Below, piece after piece: positions 49,449-63,189 of a stretch of 64,000 nt of DNA; the stretch's first letter is position 1, and each line of letters opens with the position of its first letter. A model generated the notes under the pieces. It did not search any database. It had not been told where the DNA came from and worked only from the letters and a program-made list of their open reading frames with translations. Source of the DNA: Echinostoma caproni (Eukaryota; Platyhelminthes; Trematoda; Plagiorchiida; Echinostomatidae). The position numbers and the translations under genes were made by a program. The stretch is from the NCBI GenBank assembly GCA_900618425.1, contig UZAN01040148.1:17204-81203 (forward strand), read 5' to 3'.

Positions 49449-49612
49449 TTTCCTCACATAAGTCCAATAACTATTTTCCCTCTCCAGCACAGGTTTCGAT
49501 TTCTTGTTTCTTATTAAACCATTTGTTTTTATTCTGATCTGAGGTTCTTCGCTAGAGTGTTTATCAGATTCAGTTTCAATCAACGGATCCCGATCTGGAT
49601 AAAAAGACACCA
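49449..49612 (-). CDS. candidate internal exon, unknown hydrophilic protein
   Basis: Minus-strand acceptor TAATTCTGCTCCGCTTTAG and donor AAA|GTAAGC bound 164 nt (two bases then 54 codons). The peptide is strongly charged (IETESDKHSSEEPQIRIKTN, LERENSYWTYVRK), unlike translated intron sequence. The donor is 50 bp from SINE copy 6. A frame at 49653-49845 just upstream also looks coding, with a 40-nt gap that could be an intron, but its phase is off by one. Confidence 0.4.
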
Positions 49613-49652
49613 CTAAAGCGGAGCAGAATTACAACAGTAACATCACTCCAAC

Positions 49653-49850
49653 CTTCTCGAACTTAGTGATCGATATGGATGGCGTTCAAATAATTGCTGG
49701 ACCGCATGAATTAAAGAGCATATTGTGAGATTAGTATGAATGACGAATCGTGTGCTACTCTGACTAATCAATGGGGATATACCGTTCAAAAATCGCGATG
49801 GTCGTTTTGTCAACTTAATCAAACAAATAAGTAATCGATATACTCTCCAA
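49653..49850 (-). CDS. possible exon adjacent to 49449-49612, phase conflict
   Basis: An open minus-strand frame (contains RPSRFLNGISPLISQSSTRF) ends in a GAAG|GTTGGA donor-like site 40 bp before the acceptor at 49612. Joining gives a one-base phase error, so either this is not an exon, the donor differs, or the sequence carries an indel. The upstream acceptor (GAGTGCAG near 49850) is poor. Confidence 0.2.
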
Positions 49851-49869
49851 TCCTGCACTCTATCATTAA

Positions 49870-50960
49870 ATCAGTTTTCAAGATTTATATTCTGATATGA
49901 AGTGTTAAAGTAACTCAGGAATTCTATATTTGTGTATATGGTGCATATGGCGTGACGAAAGTCATTTATACTCTGTGTATTTTACGTTTCAATAGCTAAC
50001 ATCCGAATGTTGCCTGTGGACAATCAATCGAGTTGGGTAATCAAACTTGGGACAGATGCTCCCATTTACTAGTTTGATCATGAATAAAACCTGTTGGGTT
50101 ACTGAATTAAACAGAGCATAATAAACAGCAAATTTAGGAACACTCACACCTATTTCATATTTTCAAAGTTATTCTCTATCTTTTGATTGGCAGAGAAAAG
50201 AGACAGAGATTAAACCTACAGAATATATCTATGACCTTTTGAATGATGGACGTTAAACAAAGGGTTCGGTGAAACGGCTACTGTACCCGTGTGGTGTAGA
50301 TGAACAATGCGATCCAAAGATGGGCAGGATGCAGTCAAATGCATTGTTGAGTGACAATGCTGGAGCCAGGTTACGAGTATAGGTAATCCAAAGATGCAAA
50401 ATCTTTGTGGACGGAAAATTGGAAATTGTTTTATCATATTCGTTTTATGAAAAAGTTGTTATTATAAATATGCAGTTCTTCATTTTATAAAATAAAGTAT
50501 TACAGTTTACATATAAAGCAGGTGATTTAAGGAACGATTAGCAATTTTAAATCAGATAGGCATCTAATTTGTTCTAGTTTGTTTCGAATTGGTGGAGGAT
50601 TTTTTGGAGTTGGGCTCCCCTTACTTGTAATTAACGGTTATATTCTTCGTTTTCATTCAACGAATACTCAAAATGGGTATAATATAGATTGCTGGAATAT
50701 TCTCCTTGTTCGCTGAAACGATCATTGAAGGAAATAGCTGTGTTCAATTATGTATTCCCGAACTTTAACATCACCACAAGATTATGGCTATAAACAAAAG
50801 ACACAATTCATACAGTAAAATCAAGTGGGAGGAGAGGGTGAGAGTTTAAATCATTTAGTTAAACTAATTATATCTAACGATTATTCAGTCATCGTTTGAT
50901 TTTCTGAGCAACGTTTGATTAGGTCGTATCATCGGGCCATGGTTACCTTAGTATATGAAT
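49870..50960. other. unassigned region
   Basis: A 73-codon minus-strand ATG frame at 50216-50437 is histidine- and proline-rich without motif or clear donor. Nothing else is supported. Confidence 0.35.
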
Positions 50961-50967
50961 GATCCAC

Positions 50968-51193
50968 TTATGGTTGCACTGTTCGGTGTAGTTGATTTGA
51001 ATAGCTACCACCTCGACCGCTTAAATCGTTAATGATCCTTTCAAGTTCCTGGAGTGTTTGATACAGTAACGTATCTGCTCCTCTTGAGGGAATAGGGCGC
51101 AATTTGAGGTTATATTCGCATTCCGTTCTATTCGATCAAAACCTCGGCTGTTGAATACCCCTAGGAGTTGTTGGGTTATGTTCTCTTCTATGG
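50968..51193 (-). pseudogene. candidate exon with internal frame conflict
   Basis: On the minus strand an acceptor (ACAATTTTGTTTATAG) opens a frame reading IEENITQQLLGVFNSRGFDR. From about 51110 a different frame becomes the protein-like one (GADTLLYQTLQELERIINDL...) and runs to TAA at 50968-50970; that frame has a TGA at 51136-51138 upstream. A single-base difference would merge the two halves. This may be a dead exon, an assembly error, or coincidence. Confidence 0.25.
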
Positions 51194-51199
51194 CTATAA

Positions 51200-54100
51200 A
51201 CAAAATTGTTATCAACAGACGTGCAAGATGGTAAGCAGCTTTACTGTGGGCCGGTTCAGTACCACGCCTAACCTAATGGGTCCTTATGTGGTTCGTCCCT
51301 CATTGTAACAGGGCTAAGGTAAACGGTTTCAATTACTGAAAAGCAGATCTTCGGGACTCTGGGGTTCACCCCGTCTTCTGTTCATCAAACAAATATGTGT
51401 AATAAAAAGACTACAAATGGCCTATTGAGCCAGTCCACTTCCAACTGACATCATTTTCTGCCTTTGTTAATCATTGTGTTATTTATCGATGCAACCATGA
51501 CTGAGGGTTGTATTTAGTCCAGTTATTATTTCACAATCATAAATAAGCTCAGTCGTCGTGTGAACTAACATTTTCATAGACAAATGAGGACAAATTACTG
51601 TAAGAGAAACGAAGCCTGGAATCAGTCAATTTCTGTAACAAACAAAACGTTCCCGGTATTGGCTGATCTCTAATCCACGTAGTTCAGATATGTTGACTGA
51701 TATATTCGATCAGTAACAGTATACTGGCTCGATTTGTGCGTTCTACTACCACCTGCTTTGGGAGCCGTGCCAATTTCCTCGGAGTTACATGACGGACGGT
51801 CTGAAAGGTAATTCTCTACAATGCACATATTTCAGTATAACCCATAGAAATTTTTATTTACACAAACCTTTGTCAGAAAGTGTCACTTAATAAATTATGA
51901 ACGAGGTGGACGACTGAACAAAGATCAGATCTCAATGGCTGTTGAGTCGTACGAACTACGGAGAGATTTTTCGAATATTTTGTTATATGTGAAATTTAAA
52001 TTCCCAAAATAGATCATTCCACGAGGCGCCACATATGAGTCCAAGAAATGATGACTCATAACATTATTTGCTTCTTCAATCTCACTATCGTCAATTAAAG
52101 AAATGGTGATTCATCATGTGTCTAAGGCAAATTGGTGAGTTGTAAGTGATTGATCGATCACAGAATAACGAATATTCAGTTCCAATGAGTGTAATGTGCA
52201 GTAAGGTTTGTCCTAATCTGTTACGTCTGGCCATAAACCAATCAGATGTGCATGACTGGTGAATTCCGGATGTGAACACTGACTAGAGGTAAAATAAGGT
52301 CAAAATGCTATGAACTGAATCACGTGATTTGGTATAAAGAACACAACACACCACATTAGTTCACAAAATGTCTGCTCACATAAAACTATGTTTTAAATAT
52401 TTTGTTCACACGTAGTCCGTATTTGTACAGTAATAACTGCTGGTTATCTTTAGTATATTTCATTCTTCCCTTCATTTAACCGAACAAGTTTTGAACATTT
52501 TTCCCAATGCTATTATACAGCAGACATTCGTGGTGAAACAATAGAAAAGTTGAGGAGTGGGGACTAATTTAATGCCCATTGAACACAGACAGAGTGGTTA
52601 CAACGCAACAAGCCGGGAAGACACTCGATTCAAGCGGTATGGTTAAAGGATAGTTTATGTCGGAGGACGAGGATACATGGAGCATGAATCTCGCTTCCTC
52701 AACTAGAAATCTCACTCTCTGTCTGGTATGTGTGTGATCCAGCACGATGTTTTTGATCCACATTTATTTTTATCCCCTACTACTTATTGGCCCAGGGTTA
52801 TCCAATTGTCCTGCTACGGGTGGCAAACCATACCATGCGGATTGAAACGACTGTTGTGAACATCCTAGTTCCCTTTTCGGATGTGCCAGTGTTGTTCACA
52901 AGGTCTCAGATAATCAGTAAATGAGAATTTGAGTTTAAGGTTCAGCTTCTAACCGTTTTCTAGCAAGATGTAGGGCTAGTATTTGACTTACAAAAACTCA
53001 TGAGCAACGGTGAGCAAACGACAACATTGTGCATCCTAAATGGTTGCTGTTTGAATTTCGTATTTTTGCACAAACCGTATTCGCAGAAAAACTGTTTTTT
53101 GGCTGAATAGACCCAAATAAATGGAGCGCATTTAAAAAAGCTCTGACTGACTTTGCACTTGCGCTGATCACTATGAGCTGGATCAGATTTACTTCAAGCG
53201 TTTCAAAACCTACAGACAGACAAATATTGTCTCCAAATTCGTTACATTGATAACTACAGCTACGTATTTAACCCCTCAAAGGTTACTGATTTCGACCTTA
53301 CATTATTATTCAATTTCTTTCTTGACTTCCATTCTATTGTTCTTGAATAGTCAGGATTACAGTTTGTAAATCTGGACAATTTCAGATCATTTAGTTCAAC
53401 TTAATGTCTTTATAAATGCCGAATAATTGTACAACTGTTTGGACTCTCGGAAGTATTATTATTGGTTAATCCCTGTTTGAATTCAGTGGAATGTCATGTA
53501 TTCTTTTACGGTTAGAAGGTCTTCTTTAACCCCAAAGATATGTTACTAATTTTTTTCATTTATTTGTCAGTATTCCCAAGATGAAATTTCAAAATAATTG
53601 GTTCCGGAAATAATCAGCCACGGAAAAACCATTGCTTCCGAAATGTCGATAGATAAAATCACCTGCTAGAGGTCTGCCAAAACACTTTCCAAATGCCACA
53701 CACTACTCATATAATCTGACCTCTGTACTTGCTAACTTCAATCAAGTGCCCAAACTATGAACATTTTGGAAAGCTCGGACATAGTGAACTTCCAAGGAAC
53801 CTCTTCAACCCTCTATGTGTCAAGTGTGGCGTTGTTTTTGTTCCTTTCAATTTCTGCAGCTTTTTTTTATTATCCCCATCATTTTGTCCTGTACCCCGAA
53901 CCAATCCCTTGTCAATAATAATGTTATTACGCCGGAAACCGACTTGGTTTCAAGTGGGTATGCTATATATATCTTGCACTCACGTTCAAAAAAATGATAA
54001 AGGGATTGATTGAGGATTTTGCTTAAATCAGAGCTCATCAGTAGTGCACATTCACCGTTCCATCCAGCCTTTGAACCCCGGATCGATCTCACGGAAGGTG

Positions 54101-57100
54101 TGTCACCAATGTGCTGCTCAGAATACACTGCAGCTAATCAGAACTGCCAATTCATGTTTGTTCAGCCTTCGACGTAAGGGTGTCATCAGTAATTTCCTTT
54201 GGTTCAAGAACAATGAAAGCAGTCACTTTGCACTAAATAAGTCCAATAAGTCAAATTGGACGTAATTTCAAAATCGCTATGTTCTGGCATAATTAGCAAC
54301 AATAAAATAAGCTGAGGACAGCAGGTGAGTATGTGGCTTTTGTAACGTCAACCGAAATACCATACGAATAAAAAACCAAATGTCCATTGTCGCATGGGTG
54401 TCTGACTTACTGGCTACAAGTGTATGGTGTATGTAACACACGAATAAAAGATGGATGACACAACAATTGTACAAAAATGTCGTGGTGGATCAGAGTGCGG
54501 ATTTTTATTTGGTAACGTTCATAAGACCAACAATTTCGGGACTGCATGTTCACACCTCAACTGTGCCATTGCCACTTTCTACAATTTCTTAGATACCTTT
54601 AAAATGGTTGCTGTCTGCAGACTGAAATACTGACTGCACAATCGCCTCTTTTTCCTTTCTATTCACTTCCTTCCAAACACAGACGGAAAAGTAAGCCAGT
54701 GATGACGGAGTTCGAACATCCATTTGTCGAAAAATAATTTGAACTTGTTTACTACTATGTAGTTATCTACCCAACAAAACGAGAGAGAACAAAAAATGTA
54801 GCCCCGATTGATCTATCGAAATATGAAAATTTTCCATTCTAATTTGGTCGAAATTGATGGTTGCAAACTGTTAACATTTGTTTATCCTTTTGGATTGGTT
54901 TTTGAACCAAACGAAATGAAAAAATCAGAAAATAGGTTTTTAGAATTTTTCTGAACCATTGAATTTCACAATAAGTGAATTCAGAAGTAATAGTATCATT
55001 CGTGATGCTCTGACTCTTCCTTTGCATTCGTAACTGAAATGAAATCAGTTTTGCTCTGTTGTCACCTTGCAAATCGGATCAACCTGCTTCGTTCAACTGA
55101 TGAATATAACCTAGAATGAGCAATCATTTGCATCTGGCTACTTCATGCATTCCTTTTCGGTTCTCTTTGTGCACATGCTTGTTTGAATTTGGCACTGGAA
55201 GGGCGTGGCACAAAAATGTTCAACGTTCCCAACATATCTTCTCCTTGAATTCACAAATCCGTTCGAACCAGATGGGGAACACAATCTTCACACAAGATCT
55301 GAAAGATCCAAGTGAACGCTAGTTTCAACAAAGATTATAAAAAACCTTCGTGTTCGGGTTGAATGACGCACTTACGGAAGACCAGAAAACCCAGATATGA
55401 CTTTTTTATCACACATTTTAAATAGAGAAAATAACTCAGACACATCTAGCCACTTGAACGTCATGGCGATAATCTGTTCGGCAACTGCTGTATATTTGGA
55501 GAAGATAGTGATGCGCCAAAAATATCTCCAACCAACAGACATTTGTTATACCGATAGCGAGCGCTATGAAGAACTCGCGTAGCTGGGAAAGCAAGTTGAG
55601 GTCAAATCCTTATGTTGGGAAGAAATTGCTTTGCCCTTCAAACGGTCACAAACTACCCCATAATCATGGACATCAGCTTATTTTCGGAAAATAGACGAGA
55701 TTTTATCGGTGTATCAAAACATCCAGATACTTGTTTCACAATATGAATGTGGGTATTCGTTTTTTAGCACAACTGTGGATGATAATAATAAGACAGACTA
55801 TACGCGGATTAAGTAGATTAGTGATGAAACAATAAATGCATAGTTGCGCTAATCATTTTCATTAGTTCGTTGGTTTCATTGCAAATAAAATCACGCTTAG
55901 GGCGTTTCCATAGGCTGCATCCATCGCTTTCTAAAAGTTCATTTATGACGTTGTGTACCAGTAACATGAAACCAAATGATTGAATTATGCAGTAATATTA
56001 TGACTGAAGATTTTATGAAGGTAAACTTCCGAAAAAACGCTGACCATTTATATTGCGCAAGCCACTATTGAAGCTTTTTAAATTTTCCTTGTCCTGTTGT
56101 GATGATTTATTTGGTTCAGGTGAAATGTGTCTAATAGCACAATGTTCTTAGACGAGCGTACTTGGAGATAACCGTTGCTTTGATGCCCACGCCAAGAGCA
56201 AACTACAATCACACATACCTATAATGCATCATTCAGAATTAGAATTTATTAGAGTAGAAATAATGTTTATATTGATCTGAGCAAACTAGTTTATGCACAT
56301 GTGGCTAAAACAATTAGCCCACTCTAAATGGCACGTACTAGAAGACAAGTGCTAAAATAATAAAACCCTGCCTTCACGTCTTCGTATCTTTTGTACACGT
56401 TCCAACAAATTGTGTGTTTGAAAATAAGGAACTAAATCCTGGATTCTGCCGTTTTATTGGTGTTCTTATCCATGCGTCTTTTTGTGAAACAACGTACGTA
56501 GGCTGCGCGGTCAGACGTTTACTCGTGAACACCACCTCACATGGTTAAATACAGGAACGATAAGATCACTGATTAGCACATTCGTTTCACACCTAGTTGA
56601 AACAAATCACACTGTGAATGTGACTGAGGTATTCCAACCGCTGCATCGGGTTCGTGGTTAACCAACAAATCCGGTTGGACGTTGTGTGCCTGACACAGCG
56701 GAGGCGGTGTGTGAATTCTTCTGCACAACCTCCTTCTGTGTACGCAAAGAATTTGTGCAGGCACGTAAGCTCCCCTCCGACAAACAATTGCCCTCGCACC
56801 CCGTAATCCGAGGATCTTGACGATCGGATGACCTGACAATTGTGTGACTTTATCCGGTCCAAAGACGAAATTGGCCCGGATTAACCCATGATTTTAAGTT
56901 TCCTTTTCCCAAAATAGTGGTTTGGTTTTTGTGGTGAAGTACTAATACATTTATAAACATCTTTTTATTAATTGTTATGAAGTGGCATGATTATGAACCA
57001 CTGAAAATGAGCTCGTTTGGCATCTATGGTTCTCTATGACATGTGCTCTGTGGTTCTGTTTAGGCAATGTTTTTAAATCATAACCCAAGTTGTTTTTTTG

Positions 57101-58506
57101 TATATGACAACACTCTATGTCATGTGATCGATCCCCAATATTCTTCATAATCCCCAAATACGGCAATAAAAGAGCATAAAATTTAATTTTCGAGAAAACG
57201 GATGACCATACTTATTGGACGAAACCGTGTGCTTACCTTGTGAATTGAATGAAACTTTTGATGTAAAACTGAATCGTAATATCAAAAGTTAATTTTGACT
57301 TGGATAGAGTATTGTTATTCCCATCGATTCGGAGAGTGATTCCTTATAATTGGGTTCAGTTATTAAGTTTACTCGATCAGGCAGACCAATGTGAAATCAG
57401 TACACCACTCACTCAGCTTTAATACCTGTGAATTATGCACGAAAGAGCACACTTTTTTATCTTGAGAATAACTTGTTTCTGAAAATTAATCTTGGGAAGT
57501 AAATGCTACCTTACCATTTTATACTCCTATTTGCTTTTCATTTTGGACTCATCCCGTATTAAATCATATTATTAAAATGATTTCCGTCACCCATTAACAC
57601 ATATACGGGGCATGGGTAATACTTTTGATTCACTGACCCACTATTAACTCTAAATGTGTCAAGTGATGTCAACTTTCAAAGGTCCTGCTAATGACACCTG
57701 ACTGTGAAAACGGTTATGTCCTTCATGGTGAACCACCTTCAGAATTGATGAATGCAACCAGAAACTGGATAAAATTTCGAAGAACAGCACACCAGTGAAT
57801 GGGACGTGAGAGAATAAATGAAATGATGTTTGATGTCATGCAACATCTGAATTCTACGATAAAAATAGAAACAACGTTTGTCGAGGAAACGGGAAATCAT
57901 TTAATCGGAAAGGATCTCAGCAGCTATCTCGCACTTATATCTGCTGTAATTGAACATACACATTATACCAAAATGTGAGTGAAATGAAGTCAGCTGGTCT
58001 AACAGTTTTATTGCTGAATACAGAAAAATGTAAAACATCTTTTCCCATTTATCCGTTTCATGAATACAAGAAGACATATAAGGACCGAATTTATGTTGAC
58101 CACCAATTGCGCGTGCTCTCACTTAGCCGTAAACGCACATTTATATGATCATGTAAAACGAAGAAGCAAAATAAGGTGGTGGGCAAGTGAATCGCTTCAT
58201 TTGTGTTTGATTCGGAGTTGAGGTCAAGTTAAAAGAGAAAATTTGAAATGGAGATGGAGTGGTCCGAACTATGTGGTGAATGTGATGGACGGAGGGGGAG
58301 AGAAGGTTGTCATGCTAAGGTAGGGTGGTATCACGTGTGACATCATCACTACCACGGCAACAAGAATTGCGTAACAAATGTTTTTGAACAAATAATTGCG
58401 GTTTCCAGCGATTCACAAATATCGCTTATAAGAATCGCAACGTCCGTGAACTTCGAGGCCTCGAAATGGCTTGTCTATATAGGGACCGGAATCTAACAAA
58501 TGATGA
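51200..58506. other. long unassigned region
   Basis: No gene, RNA or element could be supported over about 7 kb. Overlapping frames on both strands at 53.73-54.27 kb and a GC-richer pocket at 56.57-56.87 kb with two overlapping minus-strand frames may be decayed repeats, but no motif is recognised. Confidence 0.4.
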
Positions 58507-58523
58507 CCAATCGCAGTATAAAA
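58507..58523 (+). promoter_or_regulatory. candidate CCAAT + TATA pair
   Basis: CCAAT (58507-58511) and TATAAAA (58517-58523) lie only 5 bp apart, closer than usual. No recognised gene starts downstream; an acceptor-like GTCCTTCCGCAG follows near 58607. Weak evidence. Confidence 0.2.
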
Positions 58524-61500
58524 GGTAGTTTTCCTCGGCGAAAACCACGGAGTTTCGGGATATGTTCACAAATTCTGGTTGGTAAATGACGTTCTGTCCT
58601 TCCGCAGTTACATTGAAACAAACAGATACAGTTGGAAAAAACACTAACGATCCAGATTAGTGCGTGTCAACAGCAAGCCTGTTCCTCTATTTCCTAAGAA
58701 GAGAGATGTCTATATAGAACTGCATTTCTAAAGAACTCATTTGACAACAAAGATATCTCGTCGTTTAACGCACGCCGTGGAAAGAATTTATGGTGCTGCA
58801 AGACGAATGGTTGTCTACGGGATGTTTCGTTGTCTCACACGCACTAACCGAGCGTGTGTGATCAAATGCTATCTGTCTGTGATGTACAGAGTAGTGTCAA
58901 AGTAAAATAAAAAAATGTGTCTAAACGAAGAGGTTATTGTAGTCAGGCGGTTATTGTTTGTTCAAAATCATAATCACCGATATTTCCAACATGTGTATAT
59001 TGTCAGTTAACTGTTGCTCAAGCACAACCTGTTACATTTGGATGTCACCCAGTGTAGTCTCGGACCCGTAGCCTGCTAGCAAAGTAGAACAACAGTACGC
59101 AGGGTCGGATAGATTTCTAATGATCGTTCACAATCAAACGTATGTTCAACAGGCCATCAATAGAACTAACAGCCAATCAGGATAGGGCCCATGTCGGCCG
59201 GCTGTATCAGCATAGGCAAGTGCGTGAGGTTGATCGATTTGAGTAGATATCAATCGATAACGTTTGTGGAATGAGCAAATTATCGATGCGCAAACTGAAA
59301 AAACGTACGCACTTAAGCCTCATGCACCTATGCAACACAACCATCATTCTGACGACTGACTTCACTGTGGTTCATAAAATAATTCAAACGGAAACGAAAT
59401 ATTCTTTCTTGTTTCGAGTATAAAACGTAGTTCCAGCGTGACCTCAATATGTGATAGTAAAAACGGAAGAGTGGGGGTTGTGGCATGGGTGTATACAGGT
59501 TTATTTGGCATAGGAAAGTGACGGAAGATTTGATTTGATTATATGTGATAAAATCTTTGTTTAAATGAGGCATGTGATGGAAAACTAGGACGTGCTGAAC
59601 AGCTGTTTAGATCTAGTCAGATCTCAACAATCCATCGAATCCATTCACCAAATGGAAAACAAACCCGTGGTTTCACAGTTAGGAAGCAACATACTGCCCA
59701 CTCGAGCACTGGACACCTGATCTGACCGTTCCTCATTTTGAGTGTATACGATGTAGCTTAAACCATCTTTCATTTCAACACTAACCTCCAGGGTTAATAC
59801 TCGATCTGAATCTTTTACAACTCTATTAGATGTAAAGAACTTAGATTGTTAATCGGCCAATGGAAATTATCCGATAAGCTAAATTAGCAAACGAGTTTCC
59901 TGAGGAATCTTGGTGCGCGAGCCCTGAACTGACAGGCATACACGATAGTAATATGGAATGACTTGAATAAGCTACAATTCCTTTGTTGCACCTACATAGC
60001 AGAGATTCCAAATAGGATTTGCAGAACAGAGATCTTTGGAACAAACTAAATGGTAATTTATCGGCTTTTGAATCAGGTTCATACATATACAAAAACATCA
60101 CCTGAGGTAAACACTGGTTTTCCGCTAAATACATTTTGCTACAGCAATTCGGATAATATGCATATTTGCTCAAATGTGAAAATTACATGCTTGATACAAT
60201 AAAATAGAAATGTAAAACAATTACAAAAATGCCAAACTAAACTGATGATATTTGATCGATACTAAAATGTTACCTACTTCATCGGCTCAGCGATGGCATA
60301 ATATTAGTTTAACAAACACCCGCGAAAGTGAAGCCGGTTTCATTTGACTGTATGTTTACGAGAGGGTATAGTTTGTACCGGCTCTGAAAATGGATTCACT
60401 TATCCCCTAAGCGATATTGCGCATTGCATTTCACACTTGCCTTTGTCGGAACTGAGTTGATCACCTCTAAACACAAGCATCTTTATGAGAAAGAAATACG
60501 TTTGTAGATTCGTCGGGGCTGCTACTCAGACTGATTGCCTAGACTAAAGTAGGGGATTCTTTTATAGTTCCACACCATCCTAAACCTTGCTGACCAAAGC
60601 TTAATTGCAAGATTTTGTTAGAAATCAGGTGTACTGCTTATTGTAGGCTACATCCTTGAAATGTGATCTAAACGTTAAGTGTGCCCACAAATGTCCCGTT
60701 AAGTCACGTCCAGCTACGTCAGATCAGAAGTAGCTTTGGGTACTCATATGGGGGCATTTTAAAAATGTATACTATGTATGCAAATAATAAACTACAGAAT
60801 CCGGCAATCCGAAAAGTCCAATGAAGCGGATATCAACATGTTTAACTTAGCAGAGTGTAGCGTTTGTGCTTTGAAACTTTCTTAAAGTCAAAGTCCAGAA
60901 GGGCTAACTGAAGAAAACCTGATCGGAGGGCAGCTTTGAATTTTAGGCATATAAAAATGCGTCTACAGCTTTTTAATGTTCGGCCCTATCAGTGGATGAT
61001 GGGTTTCCGAAAGTATCTTTTCATGCATTCTGATCAAATGATGTATCCAGACGCAATGCAAGCGAAACAAAAAACCTTTTAGGTGCTATTTAAGTGGAAA
61101 AATATGTCTAAATAAATGAGGACAAGAAAGAAAACATTGTTAAAAAAGAACTTGTAGAAGGGTACAAAAAGAATCGGGAACTTCTCACTTTATGGCTTAA
61201 TGGCTTTAATAACTTGTCTGCTCACAGAATGCTTCCAAAATATTGTCAAGATCCAACATCAAAAATGACCGTTTCTTTTCAATGTTGATGTTTATTTGAA
61301 TTCATTACTAGCAGAAGCGGATGAATAATTATTAGTTGGGCCCCCAAATGGTTAACCTGCAAATGAAGGAAAATAATCTCTAGAATTGGAAGAGATTACT
61401 GAAGAGAAACATGTTATGGACCAGGTTAAAAGGTGGTTTATCTTTCTTTGAACTTCTACATCCCTTTCAGAGATGTCATAAACCAATAAATGTGGAAGAA

Positions 61501-61962
61501 TGGTGAAATTCTTTTCAATTAAAGTGGAAAAAATTGCACGGTGTACAAAAACGTAGGGTAAAACTATACCGATAAAGGTTCCTGCGATTGAAGAATATGA
61601 CTTCCCTTTAATTTTATACTTCCAAGTAAACTGTAGATTATTTCACTTCTACTTTTTTTCCGTGATACTAGTGACTGCCCTGTAAGATGCGATTGCCTTT
61701 AAATGCTCGTATGACCCTCGCTCTAGGCTGTTTTTGTTGGTTCAATCCATTTGTTAATTTCCTGAATACCGGTTCATATTTTCTATGAGAGCAAGCATCT
61801 GATAACGGGTATTCCAACTGATTTAACACACCTAATTCAGCTCTTGTAAAATGTGTGATGGAAGTAAGATATATGGAAGGTTGTTGCTTGTTACACAATC
61901 ACCGAATTTCTTCAACAGCAGAATCAAAATACTGTCAGTACATTTCCTAAGGATCAAGTTAG
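58524..61962. other. unassigned region
   Basis: No feature supported. Open frames are short, AT-rich and without splice or motif support. Confidence 0.35.
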
Positions 61963-62988
61963 ACAGTGAATCAGAACCGAAAACTTGATTTATCTCAATC
62001 CTTAGCACAGTTTTCCTCTGAGATACTTAATAAGCATAGCACAATCGATGGGGAAAATCGATTAATGTCTCTTCCTGGAAACATTAACTCTTATGGTTTT
62101 TTTTCCTTTCCCCCCGATGAGCAAGCTATCAAAGATTTAATGAATGCCAGAAAAAATAATATTTTACTACTTATCAAGGCCTTTAACTACATATTTCTTT
62201 TTGGCGCAGAATCACGACGAAACACCTTAAAAGACAGTGAATTCGAATTGTATATGATGCTTGTTTTTTTTCTCTGTGTGTACTTAGCTCAGACGCCAGA
62301 TAGGTCGACTTTTCAATCATGGATAAAAAGAGAAAGCTCTTTTAGAATTGACCACTGCTTATCTACTCCTCCGGTAATATTGTTCAATAATCAGAGAGTG
62401 TTTGCATTACATTTGCTTACTTCGTGGTGACGGCATTTGGTATGCTTTAGAACAGTAAACGATACCTACCCCCAAAAGAAAGCTTGAACAATAATGGTCA
62501 TATGTTCTTACACCATTAGATACAATGCGAAGCAGAGGAAGAATTATCTCTTCAGATTTTTCAGCTTATTTATTTAATTCTTGGCCTCAATGAACGTGAT
62601 AATACACAAAGCCCTTTTTTTTCCCTTTCCTATCAATCTAGCGATTATCCAGTTTCTTTGTTCCATGCATGATGCACAGGAATTTTTGAAAATAATCCAA
62701 TCGGCTGGTGGTCTGTTTTCTTGTTCCGTTTCCTTATTTCACTTCCAAATGATGCGAATCGGTTATTGATCGACACTTTGCCATTCGGTCACCAGGTTCT
62801 GTAAACAAGGGAATATGAGAGGAATTGGGGCGCACACAAGCGACGATTTTACGAATGTGTTTACCTGCACACTCTCAAGTGTTTCTAACAATAAGAAAGA
62901 TCTTACAGAGTGCCTCTTTGAAAGCAGCTACTCAATGAAATGCTACTTACTGCTTCCATTATGCGACGGTTTTGCGACAGTGAAATGA
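61963..62988 (+). CDS. four-exon gene model 3' end, unknown helical protein
   Basis: Exons: A about 61963 (or 62006)-62373, B 62520-62595, C 62680-62795, D 62896-62988. Junctions: CCG|GTAATA to CCATTAG|A (phase 0), AAC|GTGATA to ATGCACAG|G (phase 1), CAG|GTTCTG to CAATAAG|A (phase 0); all frames agree. Exon A is open for about 136 codons and contains FFSFPPDEQAIKDLMNARK and QTPDRSTFQSWIKRESSF; B-C read ELSLQIFQLIYLILGLNE then NPIGWWSVFLFRFLISLP. The stop is at 62986-62988 and AATAAA at 63076-63081. Leucine/phenylalanine-rich helices suggest an alpha-helical (HEAT-like or membrane-associated) protein, which is inference only. I do not recognise the family. Introns of 146, 84 and 100 nt are short, as in flatworms. 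Upstream exons are probably missing. Confidence 0.5.
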
Positions 62989-63075
62989 AACAAAAATATT
63001 AAGCAGGGCCTTGAGGGAGTTATTTATTCACGGATAGCTTGCACAGTTGGATGGCTGTGAAAGCGTATTGTTCGG

Positions 63076-63081
63076 AATAAA
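63076..63081 (+). terminator. AATAAA poly(A) signal
   Basis: Canonical hexamer 87 bp after the stop of the four-exon model, consistent with a short 3' UTR. Confidence 0.4.
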
Positions 63082-63189
63082 TGCTAACCAGTACCACTGG
63101 ATCGCTTGGCCATTTAGGTTATTAAGGGCCTGATAAGCATTGTTCCTCCAAGCCTACTGGGAGCTTAGTCTTGCGTTCATTCTGGATGG

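Noticed and set aside
56573..56862. GC-richer pocket with two overlapping minus-strand frames as a gene
   Set aside because: Neither frame has a recognised motif or splice sites and both are cysteine/arginine/histidine-rich, as expected from shifted frames of a repeat.
62219..62305. Extra introns inside exon A, suggested by pyrimidine-rich AG sites near 62211 and 62288
   Set aside because: No matching donor GT lies at a workable distance and the frame stays open throughout.
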